DNA of 64,000 bases from Thermoanaerobaculia bacterium (lineage in GTDB: Bacteria; Acidobacteriota; Thermoanaerobaculia; Multivoradales; Multivoraceae): NCBI GenBank assembly GCA_022823665.1, contig JAJEHN010000001.1, forward strand, positions 124,001 to 188,000. The letters are read 5' to 3'. A program made the position numbers and the translations under genes. Shown piece by piece: positions 35,560-43,469 of this stretch. Position 1 is the first letter of the stretch; every line of letters starts with the position of its first letter. The notes under the pieces are model-generated. The model was not told where the DNA came from, did not search any database, and saw only the letters and a program-made list of their open reading frames with translations.

Positions 35560-36294
35560 CTACAGCAGCCCGCCCTCCGGCGCCGGCCGGGCACGCTGGT
35601 TGTAGAGCAGTTTCTTCAGGCGTGCGCGTTCCTCGTCCGTGAGGTTCGCGTAGTCGATCGCTTCGCCGCTCGAGACGTCCATGCCACGCTGGACCGCCGG
35701 ACGGGCGCCGACTTCCTCGAACCAACGCTTGAAGTACGGAAAATCCTCGATGTCCTGCTGCTGGTCCTCCCAGCGAACCGTCCACGGATAGCAGATCATG
35801 TCGGCGATCGTGTACTCGTCGCCGATCAGGTAGCGACGGTCGTAGAGACGGTTGTTCATCACGCCGTAGAGCCGGTTCACCTCGTCCGTGAAGCGGCGGA
35901 CGGCGTAGCTCTGGTCGCCTTCCGTGTCGCGCAGGCGACGGAAATGACCGCATTCGCCCGACTTCGGCCCCTGGTTCGCCATCTGCCAGATGAGCCACTG
36001 GTTCACCTCGTGGCGGGCACGCAGGTCCTGCGGGTAGAACCGGCCCGCCTTCTCGGCGATGTACATCATGATCGCGCCGGATTCGAACAGCGCGACCGGC
36101 TCGCCGCCGTCGGCCGGCTCGTGGTCGACCATCGCCGGCATCCGGTTGTTCGGCGAGATCGCGAGGAACTCCTCCTTGAACTGATCGCCGAAGCCGATCC
36201 GGCAGGGCACGATGCGGTACGGCAGCCCGCACTCCTCGAGCAGGATCGTGACCTTCTTGCCGTTCGGCGTCGGCCAGTAGTGCAGATCGATCAT
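35560..36294 (-). CDS. Glutathione S-transferase, YfcG/YghU-like disulfide-bond oxidoreductase
   Basis: The 244-residue protein begins MIDLHYWPTPNGKKVTILLE, the thioredoxin-like N-domain of the Nu-class GSTs, where the Asn in PNGKK contributes to glutathione disulfide binding. The ESGAI segment binds the gamma-glutamyl group. A helical C-domain contains IADMICYPW. Nu-class members reduce disulfides with glutathione and have little classical transferase activity. The ATG at 36294 is chosen because the family N-terminus starts there; a longer frame upstream looks non-coding. It diverges from the secreted protein at 36438. Confidence 0.9.
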   Translation of the reverse strand: MIDLHYWPTPNGKKVTILLEECGLPYRIVPCRIGFGDQFKEEFLAISPNNRMPAMVDHEPADGGEPVALFESGAIMMYIAEKAGRFYPQDLRARHEVNQWLIWQMANQGPKSGECGHFRRLRDTEGDQSYAVRRFTDEVNRLYGVMNNRLYDRRYLIGDEYTIADMICYPWTVRWEDQQQDIEDFPYFKRWFEEVGARPAVQRGMDVSSGEAIDYANLTDEERARLKKLLYNQRARPAPEGGLL

Positions 36295-36437
36295 CGCGAT
36301 GGCTCCTGTGAATCCGGCCCGCCGGCCGCGCGGTTCTTCTCTCGATGGACCTTGAAACCGCGCAGGATAGCGGACACCCACCGCGATACGCTGTCGTCGG
36401 CCCGCCGACACACGGCAGGCACGACAGGAGGAACGCG

Positions 36438-37049
36438 GTGCAGAACAGGAAGACGACTCTCGCAGCAACGCTCGGCGCTCTCGCACTCGCCGGACTCGCC
36501 GCCCCGTCCGCGGCTTCGGAACCGGCCGACGCCGAAGCACAGCTAGCCGCCGCGATTCAGGCCGCCCCCGACGACCGGCGCGACGGGGCCCGCGTGCTCG
36601 GCTGGACCGACGAAGGCAAGGTGGTCGAGCTCCGCGCCGGAAGCAACGACCTGGTCTGCCTCGCCGCCAGGCCGGGCGTTCCTCAATGGAGCGTCGCCTG
36701 CTACCACGAGTCGCTCGAGCCGTTCATGGCCCGCGGCCGTGAGCTGACGGCCCAGGGCATCGGGGGGCAGGAGCGGATCGACATCCGTGAACGGGAGATC
36801 GCGGAGGGCAGGCTGCCGATGCCGCGGGAACCGCGTACCCTCTACGTCCTTCACGGCAGCGGTTTCGACGCTGAAGCCGGCACGGTGAGCGACGCCTACC
36901 TGCGCTGGGTGATCTACACGCCGTACGCGACCGCGGAGTCGACCGGTCTCACCACGCGACCGGTTCCGGGCGCGCCCTGGCTCATGGCGCCAGGCACGGC
37001 GGGCGCGCATGTGATGATCAATCCGCCGAGACCTGACGCCAACCCGTGA
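36438..37049 (+). CDS. Secreted protein of unknown function
   Basis: I do not recognise the family. The 203-residue product starts at GTG 36438, with AGGAGG six bases upstream, and has a clean signal peptide ending near AAPSAASEP (about residue 25). The mature part contains GWTDEGKVVELRAGSNDLVCLA, two cysteines in LVCLA and VACYHE that could pair, and an Arg/Glu-rich stretch. Its stop overlaps the hydrolase start (GTGA), so it is co-translated with a cytoplasmic alpha/beta hydrolase. Confidence 0.8.
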   Translation: MQNRKTTLAATLGALALAGLAAPSAASEPADAEAQLAAAIQAAPDDRRDGARVLGWTDEGKVVELRAGSNDLVCLAARPGVPQWSVACYHESLEPFMARGRELTAQGIGGQERIDIREREIAEGRLPMPREPRTLYVLHGSGFDAEAGTVSDAYLRWVIYTPYATAESTGLTTRPVPGAPWLMAPGTAGAHVMINPPRPDANP

Positions 37050-37951
37050 GCACCTCGTTCAGCGACAGCCCCTTCCGGGACATCGTCGGGCCCTCTTCGC
37101 AGTTCTACATCTCACAGCGGCTGCGGCTCCACTACCTGAGCTGGGGCAACGACGACAAGCCGCCCCTGGTGCTGATCCACGGCGGCCGGGACCACGCGCA
37201 CAACTGGGACTGGGTGGCGAACGCGCTCCGCGGCGACTACCACATCGTGGCGCCGGACCTGCGCGGCCACGGCGACAGCGAGTGGGCGATCGGCGGCATG
37301 TATGCGATCACCGACTTCGTGCTTGACATCGCCCAACTGCTGGAGGCGCTCGACCGCTTTCCGGTGCGCATCGTCGCCCACTCGCTGGGCGCGAACATCG
37401 CACTGCACTACACCGGCTTCTATCCGGAAAACGTCCACAAGCTCGTGGCGATCGAAGGCATGGGGCCGCCTCCCCGCGTCCTCAGCGACCGGGTCAACGC
37501 CGCGGTCGACGAGCGCATGCGGGGCTGGGTCGGCAACATGCAGAAACTCGCCGGCCGGCAGCCGCGGCGCTACCCGTCGCTCGACGCGGCGGCCGAACGG
37601 ATGCAGGAGGTGAACAGCTTCCTCAGCCCCGAGCAGGCCCGCCACCTCACCGTCAACGGCATGGCGCGCAACGAAGACGGCACCTACACCTGGAAGTTCG
37701 ACAACTACGTCCGCTCCTTCCCGCCCTACCGCTACGACGAGGAGGAACTCCGGAGCATCTGGGGCCGGATCACCTGTCCCACCCTGCTGGTGCGGGGCAC
37801 GGAGAGCTGGGCCAGCGATCCGGTCGAGGACGGCAGGATCGAGGCGTTCCAGAACGCCGAGTTGCGCAACTTCGAGGGCGCGGGGCACTGGGTCCACCAC
37901 GATCAGCTCGACGAGTTCGTGGCCGTGGCGCGGGCCTTTCTGGCCGACTGA
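37046..37951 (+). CDS. Alpha/beta hydrolase
   Basis: The 301-residue protein has the fold's landmarks: oxyanion HGGRDHAHNWDW, the nucleophile elbow AHSLGANIAL with Ser, and the catalytic His in FEGAGHWVHHD. No signal peptide, so it acts in the cytoplasm. It resembles the esterase/epoxide hydrolase-like group; the substrate is not assignable. Its GTG start overlaps the upstream stop. Confidence 0.88.
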   Translation: MSTSFSDSPFRDIVGPSSQFYISQRLRLHYLSWGNDDKPPLVLIHGGRDHAHNWDWVANALRGDYHIVAPDLRGHGDSEWAIGGMYAITDFVLDIAQLLEALDRFPVRIVAHSLGANIALHYTGFYPENVHKLVAIEGMGPPPRVLSDRVNAAVDERMRGWVGNMQKLAGRQPRRYPSLDAAAERMQEVNSFLSPEQARHLTVNGMARNEDGTYTWKFDNYVRSFPPYRYDEEELRSIWGRITCPTLLVRGTESWASDPVEDGRIEAFQNAELRNFEGAGHWVHHDQLDEFVAVARAFLAD

Positions 37952-37974
37952 CGAAGCAGCAACAGCAAGCCGCC

Positions 37975-39237
37975 GTGACAACCACCGACTCGCTCACCGA
38001 AACCGCCGCTCCTGCCAGGACAGCGCCCGTCCGCGCCGGCGAGCGCATCGCGGCGCTCGACGTTCTCCGGGGCTTCGCCGTGCTCGGCATCCTGGTGATG
38101 AACGTCCAGTCCTACGCGATGATCGAGGCGGCCTACCTGAACCCGACCGCCAACGACAAGCTCGACGGCGCGGGTCTCTGGGTCTGGCTCATCTCCCACG
38201 TCTTCTTCGACACGAAGTTCATCGCCATCTTCTCCACCCTGTTCGGCGCCGGCATGGCCCTGATGAGCGAACGCGCGGCGGCCCGAGGCGCTTCGGTCGC
38301 GGTCCACTACCGGCGGCAGTTCTGGCTGTTGATCATTGGCCTCGCTCACGCGCACCTGATCTGGTACGGCGACATCCTCGTTCCCTACGCCCTGTGCGGC
38401 TTCCTGCTCTACAGCCTGCGCAACCTGCGTCCATCACGGCTGCTCGTCGCCGGTTTCGCGATGACCCTCGTCCCGCCGTTCCTGTTCGTGCTGTTCGGGC
38501 TCTCCGTCCCCGGCATGCCCACGGAGGTCCGGGACGAACTGGCCGCGGGCTGGGCGCCGCCCGTCGCCGACGTCGAAACCGAGATCGCCGTCTACACCGG
38601 CGGCTACCTCGAGCAACTGCCGGCGCGCAGCGCGACCGCGGTCGGACTGGAGACGTCCGTGTTCCTGATCCTCTTCCTGTGGCGCTGCGGCGGCCTGATG
38701 CTGGTCGGCATGGCGCTCTTCAAGCTCGGCGTGCTCTCGGCACGGAGTTCTCCCGCCGCGTACCGGCGCATGGCGGCGACGGGACTCACCGTCGGCCTGG
38801 CGATCGTGCTCGCCGGTGTGCTGTACAACGCCCGGCACGAGTTCGCCTTCGAGTACTCAACGTTCCAGGGTCAGACCTTCAACCTGATCGGGTCGCTCGG
38901 CGTCGCCCTCGGCTTCATCGCCCTGGTCATGCTGGCGGTGCAGAACGGATGGTTGCCCGGGTTGCAGCGCCGTCTGGCGGCGGCAGGACGCATGGCGCTC
39001 TCGAACTACATCAGCCAGAGCGTGATCTGTACCCTGATCTTCTACGGCCACGGTCTCGGCCTGTTCGAGCAGGTCGATCGCCTCGGCCAGATCGCGATCG
39101 TCGTCGCTATCTGGGCGGCGCAACTGCTCTGGTCGCCATGGTGGCTGGCCCGCTTCCGCTTCGGACCGCTCGAGTGGCTCTGGCGATCGCTCACCTACAT
39201 GAAGTTCCAGCCCATGGCGGTGCGCTCGCCCGCCTGA
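37975..39237 (+). CDS. DUF418 family integral membrane protein (YeiB-like)
   Basis: The 420-residue protein has about ten membrane helices. The N-terminal motif RIAALDVLRGFAVLGILVMN and the C-terminal GPLEWLWRSLTYMKFQPM define the YeiB/DUF418 family. The function is unknown; some members relate to acyltransferase-3-like membrane proteins. The GTG start at 37975 is 23 bases after the hydrolase stop. Confidence 0.9.
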   Translation: MTTTDSLTETAAPARTAPVRAGERIAALDVLRGFAVLGILVMNVQSYAMIEAAYLNPTANDKLDGAGLWVWLISHVFFDTKFIAIFSTLFGAGMALMSERAAARGASVAVHYRRQFWLLIIGLAHAHLIWYGDILVPYALCGFLLYSLRNLRPSRLLVAGFAMTLVPPFLFVLFGLSVPGMPTEVRDELAAGWAPPVADVETEIAVYTGGYLEQLPARSATAVGLETSVFLILFLWRCGGLMLVGMALFKLGVLSARSSPAAYRRMAATGLTVGLAIVLAGVLYNARHEFAFEYSTFQGQTFNLIGSLGVALGFIALVMLAVQNGWLPGLQRRLAAAGRMALSNYISQSVICTLIFYGHGLGLFEQVDRLGQIAIVVAIWAAQLLWSPWWLARFRFGPLEWLWRSLTYMKFQPMAVRSPA

Positions 39238-39261
39238 CGTTCCACTCGAAAGGAGCCTGTC

Positions 39262-39765
39262 ATGATCCGCCCCCTTTCCGCCGCTACGTTCACCTTCTTC
39301 ACCGTGGCCCTGCTGGCCACCGGAGGCGCCGCCATGGGCCAGATCGCACCCGAACCCGAACAGATCCAGGAAATGCTGACGGGGCCGGCCGACACGCCGG
39401 TCGTCATGGTCAACCTGCTGCGCTTCAAGAAGGAGGCCGACGCCCCCGACGAAGGCCTCACGGGCGAAGAGGCCTACGGGAGGTACGGCGCCCAGATGGT
39501 CCGGTGGGTCACCTCGCAGGGGGCCAGGCTGATCTGGTCCGGCCGGGTCGATTCGATGGTGATCGGCGACACGGACGAGTACTTCCACACCGTCGCTCTG
39601 ATGGAGTACCCCTCGCGGGCCGAGTTCCTCCGCATCGCCGGCGATCCCCGCGTAGCGGAGTTCGCAGTTCACCGCACCGCGGGACTCGACATGCAATGGC
39701 TGATCGCCACAACCACGACGGCCGAACTCGTCCAGCCCACCTCGGACGAGGCGCCGGACGACTAG
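39262..39765 (+). CDS. Exported DUF1330-like protein
   Basis: The 167-residue protein has a signal peptide (cleavage near residue 26, GAAMGQIAP) and then a compact dimeric alpha/beta-barrel-like sequence of the DUF1330 type (MVNLLRFKKEAD, with YGRYGAQMVRWV and VALMEYPSRAEFLRI). DUF1330 proteins are usually cytoplasmic, so export is a little unusual. AAAGGAG six bases before the ATG gives it a strong start, possibly a high-expression gene. It precedes a cytochrome c lipoprotein gene. Confidence 0.8.
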   Translation: MIRPLSAATFTFFTVALLATGGAAMGQIAPEPEQIQEMLTGPADTPVVMVNLLRFKKEADAPDEGLTGEEAYGRYGAQMVRWVTSQGARLIWSGRVDSMVIGDTDEYFHTVALMEYPSRAEFLRIAGDPRVAEFAVHRTAGLDMQWLIATTTTAELVQPTSDEAPDD

Positions 39766-39872
39766 GAATCCCGCACGAGGACCGCCAGGGCTCTGGGTTA
39801 CACTTCGCGCGGCTCAGACCCTCCGCAGACGATTCCCACCCGTTCCCCTCAGAGGTGAAGGAGATTCCGGAT

Positions 39873-40406
39873 ATGCGCTCGAAGAACCTGGTCGCTGTTG
39901 TCGCAGCCGCCATTGTGCTCGCCGCCTGCTCGTCCATCGTCGCGGCGCCGGTCGCCGCTTCCGAACACGAGGAACCGGTCGGCAACCTGGCCGAACTGAT
40001 GCGCGCGATCCTGTTCCCGAACTCGAACTTCCTGTTCGATGTCCAGGTGACGGACCCCGGTACGCCACCCGAGCCAGGCAGCGAGGACGACCGCTCGGCG
40101 TCGGCCCTCTTCTCCGGCATCTACACCGGCTGGCAGGTGCCGCAGCAGGCAGCGCTGGCGCTGGCCGAGGTCGAGCCCCTGATCATGAACGCCGCCCGCA
40201 AGTGCGAGAACGGCAGGGATGCTCCGGTCGCCAACGAGGACTACCAGAAGTGGGCCAGGCAGTTGACCGAGGTCGCCAGGCAGATCTACGCCGCGGCGCA
40301 CGAAGAGGACCAGGAAAAGGTCAGCGATCTGACGAACAACCTCGCTGGCGCCTGCGAGGACTGCCACGCCGTCTATCGGAAGTACCAGGATCGCTGCCGC
40401 AGGTGA
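39873..40406 (+). CDS. Exported cytochrome c (class II / c'-like), lipoprotein candidate
   Basis: The 177-residue protein has a lipobox-like VLAACSS (Cys19), or a signal-peptidase I site near VAASEHEE. The mature protein is helix-rich, and the single haem site CEDCHAVYRKY (Cys161, Cys164, His165) lies next to the C-terminus, the layout of cytochromes c' and c-555/556-like proteins. AAGGAG nine bases upstream supports the ATG at 39873. It opens a plus-strand redox cluster with two DUF6644-like proteins and two PQQ dehydrogenases and probably carries their electrons. Confidence 0.83.
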   Translation: MRSKNLVAVVAAAIVLAACSSIVAAPVAASEHEEPVGNLAELMRAILFPNSNFLFDVQVTDPGTPPEPGSEDDRSASALFSGIYTGWQVPQQAALALAEVEPLIMNAARKCENGRDAPVANEDYQKWARQLTEVARQIYAAAHEEDQEKVSDLTNNLAGACEDCHAVYRKYQDRCRR

Positions 40407-40466
40407 TGCGGAAGGGGTCCCGGCAGGCCCGAGATCCACTGGCAGTCAAGCAGGCATCCGACACCC

Positions 40467-40991
40467 ATGCGTAGCCTCTTCGAGTGGGTCGACGCGCTTC
40501 CCAGCAGCATCGCGTTGCGGGAGTCCCTGAACGCCTACCCGACCATGCTGACGATCCACGTCGTCAGCATGTGCCTGTTCGCCGGCCTCATCGCCTACTG
40601 GGACATGCGGCTCGTCGGGCTGACGCTCAGGAGGGTGCCCGTCTCCAACATCCCGACCCGCCTCTTCCCCTGGGCGCTGACCGGCTACGGCATCAACCTG
40701 ATCACCGGCGGCCTGCTGCTCTACAGCCAGCCGATGCGCTACTACGGCAACTTCTACTTCTGGGCCAAGATGGTGCTGATGCTGATCGCCGGCATCAACA
40801 TGTTCTGGTTCCACTACGCGACCTACAAGTCGGTCCAGGCCTGGGACCAGGGCCGGGAGATCCCGCTGAACGCCCGGCTGGCCGGCGTCGTGTCGCTGGT
40901 GCTTTGGGCGGCCGTCGTGGTCACCGGCCGGATGATGGCCTACAGCGGCCTGATGCCCCAGTGGTGGAACAACCTGAACATCGGCGCCTGA
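40467..40991 (+). CDS. DUF6644-like membrane protein 1
   Basis: A 174-residue protein with four predicted membrane helices. The shared motif of this pair is an amphipathic start (LFEWVDALPSS) and, after the first helix, AYWDMRLVGLTLRR. Histidines sit inside or at the ends of helices (LTIHVVSM, MFWFHYATYK) and could bind a b haem, but no established haem motif is seen. It is followed 22 bases later by a diverged homologue at 41014-41487, and then by PQQ dehydrogenases. Confidence 0.82.
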   Translation: MRSLFEWVDALPSSIALRESLNAYPTMLTIHVVSMCLFAGLIAYWDMRLVGLTLRRVPVSNIPTRLFPWALTGYGINLITGGLLLYSQPMRYYGNFYFWAKMVLMLIAGINMFWFHYATYKSVQAWDQGREIPLNARLAGVVSLVLWAAVVVTGRMMAYSGLMPQWWNNLNIGA

Positions 40992-41013
40992 AGGGGCCGC
41001 GGAGGATCTTCCC

Positions 41014-41487
41014 ATGCTGCAGTCCTTCTTCCAGTGGATGCAGGGCCTTCCCTTCAGCGCCTGGATGCTGGAGGAGACCTGGGCGTCGCCGATCATCCAG
41101 TGCGCGCACCTGGTCGCGCTGGTGGCGTTCGCCGGCGCCGTCCTGGTGGTCGACATGCGGCTGCTCGGCCGCGGCCTGATCAAGACGCCGCTCAACCAGC
41201 TCGCCCGCGAGATGGACCGCTGGATGATCTGGAGCTTCGTCGCCCTGTTCGTGACCGGCGCGCCCCAGGTCCTGTCGACGGCGCTCAAGCAGTACTACAG
41301 CCCGTTCTTCTGGTGGAAGATGCAGATCGTCATCATCGGGCTGCTCTTCAACTTCACGATCCGCCGCCGGGTCGCCTTCGCCGAGGAAGGATCGCTCGGA
41401 CACTGGCCGAAGGTCGTCGGCTTCCTCTCGATCGGCATGTGGACCGGCGTCTCGGTCTACGCCCGGCTGATCGGGCTGCTGTCCTGA
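41014..41487 (+). CDS. DUF6644-like membrane protein 2 (paralogue of 40467-40991)
   Basis: The 157-residue protein has four predicted helices and shares with its neighbour the amphipathic start (FFQWMQGLPFS), a His in the first helix (IQCAHLVAL) and VVDMRLLGRG after it. It lacks the second helix-end His of paralogue 1. GGAGGA lies seven bases before the ATG. The stop (41485-41487) overlaps the presumed CTG start of the next gene. The paired arrangement suggests a hetero-oligomeric membrane unit, probably the docking or quinone-side partner of the adjacent PQQ enzymes. That role is inference. Confidence 0.82.
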   Translation: MLQSFFQWMQGLPFSAWMLEETWASPIIQCAHLVALVAFAGAVLVVDMRLLGRGLIKTPLNQLAREMDRWMIWSFVALFVTGAPQVLSTALKQYYSPFFWWKMQIVIIGLLFNFTIRRRVAFAEEGSLGHWPKVVGFLSIGMWTGVSVYARLIGLLS

Positions 41488-43469
41488 GCACCCGTTCCAG
41501 CCTCGCCGCGGCCGTGGCGGCGCTCGCCGCCTCCCTGGCGAGCCTGCCGCTCACGGCGCAGACCGGAGCCTCCGGCGACTGGCCCGCGTTCGGCGGCGAT
41601 CCCGGCAACAGCAAGTACTCGACGCTCGACCAGATCGACCGCGACAACTTCCAGGACCTCGAGATCGCCTGGCGCTGGCGATCGGTCGCCGCGGACACCG
41701 AAGTGCCGGGCAACGTCCGGCGCGGTCAGTTCAAGGCGATTCCGCTCGAGGTCGGCGGCCGGATCTTCGTCTCCACGTCCCTCAGCCAGGTCGCGGCCAT
41801 CGACGCGGCGAGCGGCGAGACGCTCTGGACGTACGACCCGGAGAGCTGGCGAGCAGGGCGGCCCGCGAACCTCGGCTTCCACCACCGCGGCGTGGCGTAC
41901 TGGACGGACGGCGAGCGCGAGCGGGTGCTGATCCCCACCCACGACCGCCGGCTCGTCTCGATCGACGCCGCGACGGGAAGACCGGACGGCGAGTTCGGCG
42001 ACGGCGGCGCGGTCGAGATGACGCCCCACCTCGGGCGCGAGGTGATGGAGAGGCTGACGACCCACAGTTCGCCGCCCGCGGTCTGCGGCAACACGGTGAT
42101 CGTCGGCTCCATCGTCGCCGACTTCGCGACCCACAAGGAAGCGCCGCCCGGCTTCGTCCGCGCCTACGACATCCCGACCGGCGACCTGGCCTGGGTCTTC
42201 CACACGATTCCCCAGAACGACGAACTCGGCGTCGAGACCTGGGAGGACGAATCCTGGCGCTACAGCGGCAACACGAACGTGTGGTCGATGATCGCGGTGG
42301 ACGAGGAGGCCGGCACCGCGTACCTGCCGATCGGCACGCCGACGAACGACCTCTACGGAGGCCACCGGCTCGGCGACAACCTGTACGCCGAGAGCATCGT
42401 CGCGGTCGACTGCGAGACGGGCGAGCGCCGCTGGCACTACCAGTTCGTCCACCACGGCCTCTGGGACTACGACCCGCCCACCGCCCCGAACCTGTTCGAG
42501 GCCACGGTCGACGGTCGGCGGGTCGAGGGCGTCGTCCAGGTCACCAAGCAGGCCTTCGCCTTCGTCTTCGACCGCAGAACCGGCAAGCCGGTCTGGGAGA
42601 TCGAAGAACGAGAGGTGCCCGAGAGCGACGTCCCCGGCGAGCGGGCGGCACCGACCCAGCCCTTCCCGACCCGGCCGGCCCCCTTCGACCGCCAGGGCAT
42701 CACCAGGGACGACCTGATCGACTGGACCCCCGAACTCCGGGCCGAGGCACTCGAGATCGTCGAGGACTACGATCTCGTGCCGCTGTACACCCCACCGAGG
42801 GTCGAGGGCGCCGGCAAGCCGACGGTCCAGTTGCCGTCCGACGGCGGCGGCGCGAACTGGACCGGCGCCGCCGTCGACCCGGAAACCGGCGTGCTCTACG
42901 TGATCTCGCACACGCGTCCGGCAAGCGTCTCCCTGTCCCGGCCCGATCCGAACCGCTCCAACCTGAGATTCTCACCCAACCGCTGGTACCAGACCCTCGA
43001 CGGACCCCGCGGTCTGCCCCTGGTCAAGCCACCCTACGGCCGGATCACCGCGATCGACCTCGGAACCGGCGACCACGTCTGGATGGCCCCCCACGGCGTG
43101 GGGCCGGCGAACCACCCCGCGATCGCCCACCTGGAGCTTGGCCGCCTCGGTCAGGTCAACCACACCGCGGCGCCACTGGTTACTCCCACGCTGCTGTTCG
43201 TCACCGCGGCCCCGGAACGCTCCGGCGATCCCGATGCCGAGGAACCCGACGTGCCGCCGGAGATCAGCGTCTACGACAAGAAGACCGGCGAGTACCTGGG
43301 CGGCATCGAACTTCCCGACACTCCGAACTCGAACCTCATCACCTATGAACACGACGGCCGGCAGTATCTGGCCGTGGCCACCGGCGGTGGCCGATTCGGC
43401 ATCGGCGGCGGCGGTTCCTCGCCCGAACTCGTCGCCCTGGCCCTGCCTCGAGAGGAACCCAAGCCATGA
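41484..43469 (+). CDS. PQQ-dependent dehydrogenase, glucose-dehydrogenase type
   Basis: A periplasmic quinoprotein of about 661 residues. An Arg-containing signal peptide (STRSSLAAAVAALAAS) is in frame only from a CTG at 41484 that overlaps the upstream TGA. The nearest GTG (41514) would remove the signal's charged start. The propeller resembles membrane glucose dehydrogenase: the metal/active-site segment HHGLWDYDPPTAP has Asp328 and Asp330. In GDH the equivalent Asp-x-Asp is normal and does not imply lanthanides. No membrane domain or cytochrome is fused. The substrate could be a sugar or alcohol. Its stop overlaps the next dehydrogenase start (ATGA). Confidence 0.87.
   Translation: MSTRSSLAAAVAALAASLASLPLTAQTGASGDWPAFGGDPGNSKYSTLDQIDRDNFQDLEIAWRWRSVAADTEVPGNVRRGQFKAIPLEVGGRIFVSTSLSQVAAIDAASGETLWTYDPESWRAGRPANLGFHHRGVAYWTDGERERVLIPTHDRRLVSIDAATGRPDGEFGDGGAVEMTPHLGREVMERLTTHSSPPAVCGNTVIVGSIVADFATHKEAPPGFVRAYDIPTGDLAWVFHTIPQNDELGVETWEDESWRYSGNTNVWSMIAVDEEAGTAYLPIGTPTNDLYGGHRLGDNLYAESIVAVDCETGERRWHYQFVHHGLWDYDPPTAPNLFEATVDGRRVEGVVQVTKQAFAFVFDRRTGKPVWEIEEREVPESDVPGERAAPTQPFPTRPAPFDRQGITRDDLIDWTPELRAEALEIVEDYDLVPLYTPPRVEGAGKPTVQLPSDGGGANWTGAAVDPETGVLYVISHTRPASVSLSRPDPNRSNLRFSPNRWYQTLDGPRGLPLVKPPYGRITAIDLGTGDHVWMAPHGVGPANHPAIAHLELGRLGQVNHTAAPLVTPTLLFVTAAPERSGDPDAEEPDVPPEISVYDKKTGEYLGGIELPDTPNSNLITYEHDGRQYLAVATGGGRFGIGGGGSSPELVALALPREEPKP

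Noticed and set aside
41484..43469. Lanthanide dependence of the GDH-type PQQ enzyme from its Asp-x-Asp
   Set aside because: Glucose-dehydrogenase-type enzymes have Asp-x-Asp at this place as a rule and use calcium or magnesium, so the residue pair is not diagnostic there.
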